Below are positions 26,880-38,689 of a stretch of 64,000 bases of DNA, one piece after another. The stretch comes from Calendula officinalis. Lineage: Eukaryota; Streptophyta; Magnoliopsida; Asterales; Asteraceae. The stretch is taken from assembly GCA_963853835.1 (NCBI GenBank), contig OY970832.1:40766063-40830062 (forward strand). Reading direction: 5' to 3'. The position numbers were made by a program, and so were the translations under genes. The notes under the pieces are model-generated. The model was not told the origin of the DNA. It made no database searches and saw nothing but the letters and a program-made list of their open reading frames with translations. Each line of letters begins with the position of its first letter. The stretch's first letter is position 1.

Positions 26880-26964
<85 letters not shown>
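26880..26964. repeat. (TA)n microsatellite between C4 and C5
   Basis: Pure TA tract flanked on both sides by family C ends. Confidence 0.95.
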
Positions 26965-26967
<3 letters not shown>

Positions 26968-27346
26968 TGGGATCCGGTGAGGACTCCAAAAACGGTGAAG
27001 ACTCGTGAGGACACCTTAAAAAAATTAAAAAAATTCCGAAAAAAAAATATATAACTCCCCATTATTATTACTACGTTTGACAAAAAAAAAATTTGAAAAA
27101 ACAAATAATGATCCATATTTTTTTGTGGATCATAATAATGATCCATATTTTTTTGTGGATCATTATTATAATCCATTTTTTTTGGATCATTTTTGAACTT
27201 TTTTTTTTTGGATCTTATAGGCTGTGATTTTTAAATTTAAAAAAGATTTTTTTTTTGAAAAAAGTTTGTTTTGGATCATTTTTAGGGTTTTTTTTTAAGT
27301 CCCCGCAGTTCTCATCGGGAAAAGAGTTCTCACTGGATCCGGACCC
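26965..27346. mobile_element. Fold-back MITE, family C, copy C5
   Basis: Ends AAGTGGGATCCGGTGAGGAC and CACTGGATCCGGACCC. Internal GTGGATCATAATAATGATCC stems as in C2. (TA)n on both sides. Confidence 0.78.

Positions 27347-27419
<73 letters not shown>
27347..27419. repeat. (TA)n microsatellite, right edge of the MITE cluster
   Basis: TA tract ending in ACATGAAATAAAATAAAC, after which the sequence becomes unique. Confidence 0.95.
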
Positions 27420-27421
<2 letters not shown>

Positions 27422-27793
27422 GAAATAAAATAAACAACCCTGCAAAAACATAAACGTTAACTTATTAGGTTTGCCATGACTTATGCCCTAATAGGTTAAT
27501 CTAAGGACATCTTGATAGACTTCGCCGACTTGGTCGTGTAGATCTCATTAACTCCAACATCCATGGTGGAACTCGAGGAACATAACCACCGGTCTAATTT
27601 TGGCAAACACTAACAATAAACTCTCATATAAAAACATTTATAATTAAATGAGCAACAATTTAATTTGTTTTAACCATTCTTATATTTAAGTTTAAACTAC
27701 TTATATATATATGTTATAAAGATTTGGTATTATTTAACTTATTATCATTAATCTAGTATCTTACATGACTCGTAATATACTTATATTATACTT
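27420..27793. other. Unique spacer, nothing recognised
   Basis: About 370 bp between the MITE cluster and element III. No frame, repeat or RNA gene seen. Confidence 0.6.
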
Positions 27794-29516
27794 TGTAACG
27801 CGATGTAATTTTAATAATTAAATAATATCAATTTAATCATCATATTTAAATTTAAAATGAATAATTAGTAAATTAATTATAATGAAGTAGGCGGTTCGTA
27901 TTATTTGGACGACATGTAGGTAGACGGTTCGTTTTTATTAAACAACAATTTATTAGACGCGTTAATTATTTAGACATCCTAATCATTTGGACGCATTGTA
28001 ATATAATAGTTCGTCTCAGGTTTGGACTAGTTAGGTAATCATAACAGTTGAGTGATATTCTTTTGAGTTGGGCCGGCCGTAGGCCAAGGCTAAATCTTTC
28101 GTTGTCGGATTTTAAATGTTTCGGGCTTAAGGCCTATTAAGTGATTAAATGATCATTAGCTGATATAAGATAAACCCTAAACCCCTTTTCTTTTTCTGTG
28201 ATATCGACCAAAACGCCCCTGCCGACACCTTTGAAATTAGTTTGAGACGGTGCAATTTGGGAGACGATGTGGAGGAGTTTGGGGTGGAATTTCTCTTGTG
28301 GAAGACTGTCATGAAGCCACGAAATCAACTAAGAGTTAATTGTTAGTACAAAATTGGGTTATATCTAAGTCGGTGGCATTCAACGTGAAGGGGCAATGAG
28401 AATTAATTACTTGCGGTGGCTTTTGTGATTCTTTGCAGCTCACGTGGGGTGTGAATAAAGAGAAAGGGAAGCAGCTCTGTTTGATCAATGGCTTTTATTT
28501 AATTGTTTGTGGTTGGCGGAGAATGAGCTGCGCACGGGTTCGACTGCTAGACCAAAATCGAGTGTTGATTGTGTTGTGGTTTTGCGTGGTATCAATCTTT
28601 TGTTCTCTTTTTCGTTTATTTGATAGACTTCATTCATTTATGACTCGTTTGATTGGTTTGGTTAAATTGTTTTAAAATCGTCTAGTTATTGTTACAGTTT
28701 TGGGGCCGAGTTCGTAGGGGCCGTGGTATGCCCGAGTTTTGTCGGGTCGGGTTGGCTAAAACAAGTTTTTGCATCAAAACGTTTTCTGGCAGAATTATGC
28801 TCTCCTGTTCTCGGTTGTTTCTGACCCGTTTAAAATACTTTTTGGATTTTTGGCCCGCGAAGGGACCTTATTTTCCGAGTTAGCTTTCCAATGGCGCAAA
28901 CCTCTCGTCAATCTGCTTTACGGTCTAAAAGTTATACTCGTTTTAATATGCTGCTGTTAGGTATTTGAGCTGAGCAGCTAGTCTGTCTTGTGAGGCCATT
29001 TTGAGACCCTTAGGTCCTGTTTTCGACAGTTACCATCTCATAGTAATTTGTAGTTCTCGGAATGTAGTTTATGTGGTAAAAAGTTGGGACAAATCTATTG
29101 AGTAGATTAGGAGTTATGGTAGTTTCCGTGATACCGACTGGTGCTGCTAGTTTTTTCTAAATTAAGTCCTTGGGGTGGATTTTAATTCGGAGTTCCGTTT
29201 AATATTTTAGGATCTTCTAAGAGATAAATCGATGTACCTTTGACTGTCGGGAACCCTTTGGAGCTTACGTTTCTCGAGGTGAGTATTCTCACCGTGTATT
29301 CAGTTATAACGTTATACATACATGACTTATATGTTTTATTACTTGCACTATATTTGCTATCTGAGTTTGATCTGCTATCTGAGTATCTGAGTATGTGTTT
29401 TTACTATTACTGATCTGAGACATTTGTGCCTGGGTATCTGAGCTCGGCATAGAGTCATTCTGTGCTATTACCTGCTAGGGCATCTGAGATAATTATGTAA
29501 ATTTTTGGGTGTTACA
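27794..29516 (+). mobile_element. Element III, 5' LTR (with internal deletion)
   Basis: TGTAACGCG...TTACA, 1723 bp. It aligns throughout with the 3' LTR at 34232-36509 except that ~556 bp present there (35935-36490) are missing, joined at GATAATTATG|TAAATTTTTGGG. The missing part includes the GGTACTAGCAAAGG block found in the other LTRs, so the deletion is in this copy. Several small frames (28137-28960) recur in the 3' LTR only because LTRs are duplicates. Confidence 0.88.
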
Positions 29517-29519
29517 AGT

Positions 29520-29531
29520 TGGTATCAGAGC
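29520..29531 (+). other. Primer binding site, element III
   Basis: Perfect TGGTATCAGAGC 3 nt after the LTR end. Confidence 0.92.
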
Positions 29532-32036
29532 TCTGACTTGAGGGATTTGGATTCGCAAGGGGCGAATTCAAACTCATGTTTGAGTATCGAGTTTTTAAAA
29601 CGAGAAAAGATTAAAATATTTTTGTGATAAAAGTTTCCACATCAAACATACAGCATGTCACGTCGACCTCTCGCTTTTCCTGTTGCCGGTAATGTTTAGT
29701 ATTTTTATTTATTTGCGTATTATATATATACATATTCTGAGTTTAGCTGGAAGGTGCATTCTGAGAATTTTGAGTTAAAAATTTGAGAGAGATTCTGAGT
29801 ATATTCCGCGACGTGGATCGCTGATCTGAGTATATTTTTCAGAGTGTAGTTTCTGTTGCATTTGCGATATAAATGCAAAGAGGTACAATTATATATATTT
29901 TTATAATCTGCGAGATTTTACAATTCTGAGTATAATTTAGAGTATAATTTTGAGTTTTTCACTACTCTCAGAGTTCCATATATTTTTATAAATACAAAAC
30001 ATATAATAGAGTTAATTTGAAATTTTATTCAGAGAGATTTTAGTCAAGGGTGTGGATACCTTCTTAGCATGAGGCCTTTTGGGTGGAGCGGTCCATACCA
30101 AGAACAAAACCGTGGGCAAATTGGACAATATTGTGCTACGGGGTTCTGGGATGGTACAAGTGGTATCATGGACAATATTGTGCTACAGGGTTCTTTATAA
30201 GGGTGTAATAAATAGATATCAAGTTATGACATAAAAACCACAAATTATTTAATGAGAAACATAAACTGAGCAAACGAGAAAATCAGGAACAATATATTTT
30301 ATGAGAAAATAATAAGAGTTTCTAATTTAAAGGAACCCCTAATAAAGTTAATGTGAGATTATACAATCCTGAGAAATTTTAACCAAAGTGTAATAACTGG
30401 GTATCGATTTATGATGTGAAAGCAATAAATTATAAAGAGAGAATGAGGAAGTCTTTAATATTTATTTAAGGGAGTAATAAAATTTTTATAATGAGAAATA
30501 TTAAAAGCTTTCGTTTGGATAAAACACTTAATAAAAAGAGTTATTGAAACGAGTAAATAAGAGATTATTAAATCAAATTGATTTAGAATATTTTACTTAA
30601 ATGAGGGTTTATCAAGTTGAACAAGGATGAATTATTAACTCGAGAAAATGAGAAATAATTACAATTGAGCTAAACGAGGAAATATCGAATCAAAATTTTG
30701 AGAAGTATGTTTAATGAGAATTTAATAAACCTAGTTAAAATAGGTGAATAACTAATTAAATACGTCAAACCGAAGAATTTAATTAATGAGAAATAATTAA
30801 AATTTGGGGTATGACTGCTAAAACTAAATAAATAAGAAATGGTTACATCATAAATTTAATAGAACATTTAATTTACTTTAAAAGGGTATTTATTGAAGCG
30901 AGCTTAACAATAATTAATAAAGTGGGTTAAAGAGAAGCAATCAAGTCGAGTCAAACGGGAATTAGTAACACGAGCTAAAAGAGAATTACTGAACGAGGTT
31001 AAAAGAGAAATTATTAAATTAAACTTACTAGCTAAACGAGAAAAAAAAAATTGTGAATACAATGAGCCACGAGTTGTAATAACTTTTGAAGATTTCATGT
31101 TGAAAAGTCAACAAGTTGACATGTATTATAAATTGAGATAAATTGAGAAAACATTCAAAGTATGTGATTTAAATAGCCGAGTGCAAAATCCATAATTACT
31201 AAATGCGAATAACAAGTTGAGTGAGAGATCATTGAGTAACTCAGAGATATTGAATAAATTATATAAGTTTATTATACTAATTAACCGAGAATTTGCTGAG
31301 TTAAATTAATCAGAAATTTTTCTTTAGTTTATCTTAAAGAGCATTTATTAAAATGGATTAATGGGAAACTATCATCATGCATTTGATGATGATTTATTTA
31401 AAAATGAGTTAAAAGAGCTATAACTGAACAAAGTTAAACGAGTAACACAATAACTGAGAACGTTGATCGAAAGGGTATTAATCGACGCTCGCAATCACAA
31501 TAAATTAATAATTATGAGGAGAATGTAAATCATATTCACGAGGACTGATAAATGACATAGCGAGTAGAAAGTTTAAAGTGAGATTTATAATGTGAAAAGT
31601 ACAAAGGTGAAATATTTTTCTTATGTGAATCAGAGTTATCCGAGTATAGCGTATGAGACTAAATATACGTGTGATTTTCTGGGTAATGGTTATAAGACTT
31701 TGAGTACACACAGCTGAGTGCATATCTGTATTTATCCAATATGGAATAAGTTTTCTTTCCTTTCTGAGTGTGAATATTGATGGATTTTTTATGCGGGAAG
31801 TTGTGAACTTTATGATTGACTCGTGACCAAACGAAGGTATGTGTCGAAAGTAATAGAAGGGCCCCTATTACCGTGTACACACATGACTTTTGGATGGTTA
31901 TGAGAAGATTTTGAGGGGAACAATTGACCAATGCTTGTTGTTGTGAAAGTAGTATGTGTATCCTAATTGTTTGGATAATTATATGCTTGCTTGTTTTATT
32001 ATGGTAGAGAATGTCAGTTCCAAACTCAAGGACGAG

Positions 32037-32081
32037 TTTTTCTCCAAGTGTAGTTGAGTAGGGGTAAAAGAGGAAAAACTT
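32037..32081 (+). other. Internal hairpin + polypurine-type motif, element III
   Basis: AAACTCaaggacGAGTTT followed by TTCTCCAAGTGTAGTTGAG. Same stem as the internal copies in elements I and II. Confidence 0.7.
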
Positions 32082-33460
32082 TCCAAGAAATAATTACCAT
32101 TTATGTATTATTTATAAATATTGTGAGGATGATACTTATGCAGAGATATTTTTATGGGTGAGGATTTTAAAATGTGAAATCTAGATACATATAATCGATT
32201 AGAGAATTTATAAGAGTAACTATCGAATTGAGTAATTGAGAATAATTAAAAAATTTCTACGGGATAATTATATAGTTTATAACAAATTGATAAATCAGGA
32301 TTAATGGAGGAATTAATAAATCAAGTTAATTGGGTTGAGTGCAAATTATACAAAAGAGAAATAATAAATAAAATAATTACATACACAAATAACGAGATAA
32401 GTATGCATACTCCCTCGTGGTTATAAATGTGATAACGAGAAATTATTAAATTAAGGTGATTAGAACTTATTAATGACTCGGATATGAGAAAACTGCTACA
32501 ATGAAATATTTTGAGGAAAATGAGTTAAAATGAGGTCGGTAATTTGAGTTAGTAATGAATTATTATTAAAACGAGCTAAATGAGAAAACTTTATTTTGAT
32601 TATTGAGTTACTTTGAGTCTATAAGAAATTATAAACTGAGTTAACTGGACAAATTAATAGATGGAGTTAAAGGAGAAAAGTGGTAAATTACCGAGATGTT
32701 TTATTTTATTTATTTTTTTTTTTTTTTGTATTTCAAAATTTTTATTAATGAGAAAAGTTTATTTGTGATTAATATTAAATTGAGTTAAGGGGAAAGATCA
32801 AATGAAATTATTGAATGGTGTAATATTTTTATCACTTGGAGTCATCAAATTATAAACCTTATTATATTTAAAATTATTGGATAAAGATTAATTATTGAGT
32901 CGAGTAAATGGAGAATACATTAAGTGAAATAAACAATAAAATTTATATTGAATTAATGAGAAGTTGTAAAAGAGGAGAAAGTATTAAATTAATGAACCAT
33001 GAGAAAACCTTAACATTAAAAATAAAGGGGTAATTGTGTATTAAGTAAAGGAGAACCAATAAATTGAGTCGTAAGTCGTGTAAGGAGAAATCAGTAAAAT
33101 AAGTGTATGAAACTTAATTAATTTTTTTTTGTAGTGAAAATTGGTAATATGAGTTGATGAGTAAGTATGTGGTCGAAATAGTCAAGAGAAATTTTAAATT
33201 TTGTAATGAGCTGTTAATATAGACCGCGATAAGTCATAAGAATGAGTAAAATGTGAACTATATCAGTTATTGTTAATAGTAAATATTATATTCCCGAGTT
33301 ATATTTATGGGTTTACTTCTGAGTTTACCTTCTGAGTTACACTCATGAGTTATGTTTTGAGTTCATTTCTGAGTTAGACTTCAGAGTTATATTTCTGAGT
33401 TATATTTCTAGATCATATTTCTGAGTTATATACCTGAGTATATGAGAATTATGTGTGATA

Positions 33461-33600
33461 TGTATATCCCTTGTGAATAATTTGCCTGTTTTTGTATTAG
33501 TTGATAGCGGTGTAAACCACTCAATTACTTCTTATACCTTAAGCAAACTATTATCCCATAGAGTAGAGGACCGTCTGATCCATTCTGATAGAAAATTGCC
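33461..33600 (+). pseudogene. Retropepsin relic in element III (best preserved)
   Basis: Part of a 63-codon frame (33455-33646) reading LPVFVLVDSGVNHSITSYTL. VLVDSG plus H-S-I-T/S resembles the Ty3/Gypsy protease active-site strand, usually followed by F-I-S and a helix. Of the three relics this one keeps D-S-G and the following residues. Nothing recognisable as RT follows; the next conserved block begins at about 33690. Confidence 0.7.
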
Positions 33601-33689
33601 AATAATGAGATGTCACTTGTCACTAAAATGCATAGTGATCAATTGATAGAGATGTGTGGGAAGAAATATCCCATAAAACTTAGTATTAT

Positions 33690-34010
33690 CGTCATGAGAG
33701 AGCCGAGTGTGATTGTGAGGATGGATAGAATGACATAGTAGCAAGTCAAGATCATCTAACATCACCAACGAATCCGTAGCAAATTTCAAGCGGAATTGAA
33801 TCAGAGATTCAACGCGACGTTAATCGCTGGGTACAGGAACCGTGTGCGGCTGCGAGAGCAAAAAGACATCTTCAACAGAGTATCGCGAGTTATTTCGTGC
33901 ATGTTATCGACTCCATTTTCGACGATAAACCAAGATTCTTAGAGAGCATTCCATTTTTTCCCTTATCAACTTGCGCCGCCCGAGATGGGAGAATTGCATG
34001 AGTAGTTGCG
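33690..34010 (+). pseudogene. Conserved block after the protease relic, element III
   Basis: DNA-level match to 4770-5097 of element I (for example GATTCAACGCGACGTTAATC and CGCTGGGTACAGGAACCG), with several stops. Domain not recognised. Confidence 0.45.
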
Positions 34011-34189
34011 AGAGCCGGAGTTCATTCTATCGAGTAATACACCCTGTGTAGCTTCATCTTATTCATAATTTTATTTATTTATTTATTTATTTATTTCCAT
34101 TTAAGGAGATGTATCGTTGACGAGTCCGTGATGGTGTTCTAGGAGCCTAAGTCAGAGACATGAGATCATTATCCTGAGTTTCTATGAGT

Positions 34190-34231
34190 AATGACTTCGG
34201 AGAACGAAGTCTATTTCAAGTGGAGTTGAAT
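34190..34231 (+). other. Terminal hairpin and polypurine tract, element III
   Basis: GACTTCggagaacGAAGTC, then TATTTCAAGTGGAGTTGAAT, directly before TGTAAC of the 3' LTR. Confidence 0.82.
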
Positions 34232-36509
34232 TGTAACCCCCTGTAATTTTAATAATTAAATAATATCAATTTAATTATCATATTTAAATTTAAAATGAAT
34301 AATGAGTAAATTAATTATAATGAAGTAGGCGGTTCGTATTATTTAGACGACATGTAGGTAGACGGTTCATTTTTATTAAACAACAATTTATTAGACGCGT
34401 TAATTATTTAGACATCCTAATTATTTGGACGCATTGTAATATAATAGTTCGTCTTAGGTTTGGACTAGTTAGGTAATCATAACAGTTGAGTGATATTCTT
34501 TTGAGTTGGGCCGGCTGTAGGCCAAGGCTAAATCTTTCATTGTCGGATTTTAAATGTTTCGGGCTTAAGGCCTATTAAGTGATTAAATGATCATTAACTG
34601 ATATAAAATAAACCCTAAATCCCTTTTCTTTTTCTGTGATATTGACCAAAACGCCCCTGCCGACACCTTTGAAATTAGTTTGAGACGGTGCAATTTGGGA
34701 AACGATGTGGAGGAGTTTGGGGTGGAATTTCTCTTGTGGAAGACTGTCATGAAGCCACGAAATCAACTAAGTGTTAATTGTTAGTTCAAAATTGGGTTAT
34801 ATCTAAGTCGGTGGCATTCAATGTGAAGGGGCAATGAGAATTAATTATTTGCGGTGGCTTTTGTGATTCTTTGCAACTCACGTGGGGTGTGAATAAAGAG
34901 AAAGGGAAGCAGCTCTGTTTGATCAATGGCTTATATTTAATTGTTTGTGGTTGGCGGAGAATGAGCTGCGCACGGGTTCGAATGCTAGACCAAAATCGAG
35001 TGTTGATTGTGTTGTGGTTTTGCGTGGTATCAATCTTTTGTTCTCGTTTTCGTTTATTTGATAGACTTCATTCATTTATGTCTCGTTTGATTGGTTTGGT
35101 TAAATTGTTTTAAAATCGTCTAGTTATTGTTACTGTTTTGGGGCCGAGTTCGTAGGGGCCGTGGTATGCCCGAGTTTTGTCGGGTCGGGTTGGCTAAAAC
35201 AAGTTTTTGCATCAAAACTTTTTCTGGCAAAATTATGCTCTCCTGTTCTCGGTTTTTTCTGACCCGTTTAAAATACTTTTTAGATTTTTGGCCCGCGTGG
35301 GGACCTTATTTTCCGAGTTAGCTTTCCAATGGCACAAACCTCTCGTCAATCTAATTTACGGTCTAAAAGTTATACACGTTTTAATATGTTGCTGTTAGTT
35401 ATTTGAGCTGAGCAGCTAGTCTGTCTTGTTAAGCCATTTTGAGACCCTTAGGTACTTTTTTCCACAGTGACCGTCTCAAAGTGATTTGTAGTTCTCGGAG
35501 TGTAGTTTATGTGGTAAAAAGTTGGGACAAATCTATTGATTAGATTAGGAGTTATGGCAGTTTCCGTGAGACCGACAGGTGCTGCTAGTTTTTTCTAAAT
35601 TAAGTACTTGGGGTGGATTTTAATTCGAAGTTTCGTTTGATATTTTAGGATCTTCTAAGAGATAAATCGATGTACCTTTGACTTTCGGGAACCCTTGGAG
35701 CTTACTTTTCTCGAGGTGAGTATTCTCACCGTGTATTCAGTTATAACGTTATACATACATGACTTATATGTTTTATTAGTTGCACTATATTTGCTATCTG
35801 AGTTTGATCTGCTATCTGAGTATCTGAGTATGTGTTTTTACTATTACTGATCTGAGACATTTGTGCCTGGGTATCTGAGCTCGGCATAGAGTCATTCTGT
35901 GCTATTACCTGCTAGGGCATATGCGATAATTATGTTAAAGAGATAAAAACATAATAACACACATCTGAGTTTTGGCTATATGCCTATTTGGGATCACCTC
36001 CCGTCTGAGTTTTGGGATCACCTCCCGTCTGAGTTTTGGCTTACGCCTATCTGAGGTGTGAGGAGGGGCGATCGACCCGAATCACACAAGCGCGGTATAT
36101 AAATTAAAATCTGAGTAATAAAATCTGAGAAATAAATCTGAGCAATAACTGAGTAGATTCTGAGTAGGAGTACACCAATGTGCCTCATGTGTTGTATGTT
36201 ATGATTGTATGCATTTTGAGATTATTCACTCAGCTTCCCAGCTGACCCATATTTTCCCCCACTGTTTCCGGTACTAGCAAAGGAAAGGAGAAGGTGGACG
36301 GTTGACCGTTGTATTCCCCCCCGGTGCTGATGTGGACAACACTTATTATTTTAAACACTTTTACTTTATTAAACTAATTCCGCATTAAATACATTTTCAA
36401 ATAACAACTTTATTATTTGGGATTTAAATTATTTAAGTTATTGGGACTTTTTATTTAAAATCTTGTACTCAAAATGTTTTTTAATTTTCGTAAATTTTTG
36501 GGTGTTACA
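34232..36509 (+). mobile_element. Element III, 3' LTR (full length)
   Basis: TGTAACCCC...TTACA, 2278 bp. It contains 35935-36490, which the 5' LTR lacks, including GGTACTAGCAAAGGAAAGG at about 36271. TACTT precedes the 5' LTR and TACAT follows this one; a 4-of-5 match, plausible as an aged target duplication. Confidence 0.88.
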
Positions 36510-36576
36510 TACATGTATAATTAACTAGTTATAATAAACTTATAACTTTATACATTTTCTAGTTAAAACAATATTA

Positions 36577-36828
36577 CTTCCTCCAAAATAAGTGATACAC
36601 TTTTCATATTTAGGTGTATCAAAATAAGTGATACACTTTAACCGGAGGAAGTAATATTGTTTAAATATTACTTTTTACTTTTAAATATCATTAACCTTAC
36701 TTTGTTTAAATATTATGGGACCCATTTCCCACTAACCATCTAATTAATATAATTTAACCCTCATTATCAAATTTTGCCTCAAAAACCGTGAAAGCAACAA
36801 TGTATCACTTATTTTGAATCGGAGGAAG
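36577..36828. mobile_element. Stowaway-like MITE with a nested inverted copy of its end
   Basis: Ends CTTCCTCCAAAATAAGTGAT and, from the other side, CTTCCTCCGATTCAAAATAA, flanked by TA. Inside, AATATTACTTCCTCC (36570-36584) is mirrored by GGAGGAAGTAATATT at about 36642-36656. So the left 90 bp form their own hairpin. Confidence 0.7.
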
Positions 36829-37640
36829 TATACAACTTTGTATATTACTAACTTATAATATAATTTCAACTTGTACAACGTCTAGTTATAATGAATTCAT
36901 AACTTTGTACATTCTTATTTTAATTAAATTACAACTTATACAAATCTAGTTATATTAAGATTATAACTTTTAAGATCAAAAAATAACAATTAATTTAATG
37001 TTCTATTTAAACTTGTATTTTATAAATATAAAAAGTTTTTACTTAAACTCTCATATAATATTTTAACTAGGATAACATAATAGTTTAACTTTGTGTATTT
37101 TAACTTAAACTAATTAAAATACACGTAAGACTTATTTCAAAAATATATTAATAAAAAAAATATTTATTCATTTATTTGTGTATAGATTTTTCAAGATTTA
37201 TACACATAAATAAAAAAACTTGTTAATTTTAATACTTTTAAATTATCATCCCCTTCTAATAAAAATTTCGAAACATTTTACATCTTAAATAGAAAAACTT
37301 GTTATTTAAAGACTTTTAAAATCAACATCCCATTTTACCGTTATTAGTTTTGATTAATAAACTCTAATCTTGTTTTTAATCAATAAAAAACTAGGGTTTC
37401 AATTTTCTTGATAAAAAACACTATCTATTCAAAAATTAAAACCTAATTAATCCTAAGATTGAAACTAACTAGTTTTTATCCTTGTAATCATGATTTTAAA
37501 CTTTTGAATTTTATCTGAATTTTAGTCAATCCTATTTAAACAATATCTTTGTTTATATTGTAGGATAGATTATAATTTTAGAGTTGTCTTCAAGGAGGTT
37601 CACCAAAAAATTTAAAGTCCTAAGAAACAAATCCTAGCCA
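36829..37640. other. AT-rich stretch, no gene
   Basis: Alternating AT-rich text with recurrent CTAGTTATAATxAA and TAACTTTGTA motifs. It may be part of the 3' portion of the inverted Copia-type LTR that starts at 39815, but this could not be shown. Confidence 0.4.
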
Positions 37641-37659
37641 TTGGATCAAAATGATCAAG

Positions 37660-38260
37660 ATCAAATGACATGTGTTTCAAATACATGTGTTTCAAACACA
37701 TGTTTTTCAAGTCACGACCACCACCGCCGGTCACCACCACCGACCACCGCCGTCCGCCACCTCCGGCCGCCGTCCGCCGGCGGCGGCTGCGACCGGCCAC
37801 CGCCGAGCGCCATCGTCCGCCTCCGTCCGCCGCCGGCTACAGTGGTGATGACTGATAGTGAAGGTGCTGGTGGTAATGGTGGTGATGGTGGTATTGATGT
37901 ATTGAAACACATGTGATTCGCTAAAACACAAGTGTTACAAAATACAAACGAGCATATTACTTCGAAGCACATGTGTTTCAAGTCACGAAACACATGTGTT
38001 TCACTAAAAACATGAGTTTCTAAAACACAGGGGAGCATACGAACTATGAAGAACATGTGTTTCTAAAGGTGAAACACATGTTTGAAACACATGTGTTTCA
38101 AGTCACGACCACCACCGCCGGTCACCAACACCGACCACCGCCGGCCGCCACCTCCGGCCGCCGTCCGCCGCCGATTTCCGCCATCGCCGCCGCCGGCCGC
38201 CGTCTCCGGCCGCCGCAGGTGGGTGGGGTATTGATGTATTGAATCACATGTGTTTGTAGT
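37660..38260. repeat. CACATGTG palindrome / CCG-rich minisatellite, two units ~390 bp apart
   Basis: AAACACATGTGTTTCAAG-type palindromes recur at least eight times. Two GC-rich blocks starting GTCACGACCACCACCGCCGG (about 37711 and 38102) carry dense CCG/GCC triplets. The two units are direct repeats. Overlapping frames on both strands (60-114 codons, Pro/Arg/Gly-rich) are a by-product of the triplets. The composition contrasts sharply with the AT-rich flanks. Confidence 0.75.
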
Positions 38261-38689
38261 GGTGGTGGTGGTCTGAATCTTGACCTTTGACTATTTGTTG
38301 ATCCAAGGGTTATTAATTATCCCTTGAGACTAAATAAAATTGATGGGCTACCTTAAATAAACCACTATAATTTTAATATATTTATTAAAACTTTTAACCT
38401 AACCCTTTTAGACAAAAACTTTATCTAGATTTCTAGGTTTAGATTTCTAGTTTTAATAAACCCATTAAAACCATAATCAAACTTATTAAACAAAAACTTG
38501 TTTACAATTCTAGATTTTAGATTATACTTTTAATTAATCCTTTTGACCAGTTAAACTAAACTAGTTTAATATTCTTGGTCCTACGGTTCTTATTAATTTT
38601 TGAAAAATTAAGTAGGGAAGAAAAAAATTTGGAACACAAATTATAACTTTTTAAAAATTAAACATAAACTTTGTTAATATTGTTTAGAT
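38261..38689. other. AT-rich stretch, no gene
   Basis: TAATTAAA and CTAGATTTCTAG type repeats. No frame or RNA gene seen. Confidence 0.5.

Larger units (their letters stand above)
29517..34231 (+). mobile_element. Element III, non-coding interior
   Basis: About 4.7 kb of AT-rich, stop-dense sequence of the same style as elements I and II. Conserved islands in the same order as element I: the GTCGAAAGTAATAGAAGGGC block at 31795-31945, the internal hairpin+PPT motif at 32037-32081, the protease relic at 33461-33580, and the coding-like block at 33690-33900. No complete gag or pol. A third member of the same non-autonomous family, older than element II by LTR divergence. Confidence 0.78.

Noticed and set aside
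37641..38242. Pro/Arg-rich frames on both strands over the CCG blocks as a host protein
   Set aside because: Open frames occur on both strands at once and are caused by triplet repeats; no splice or start context.
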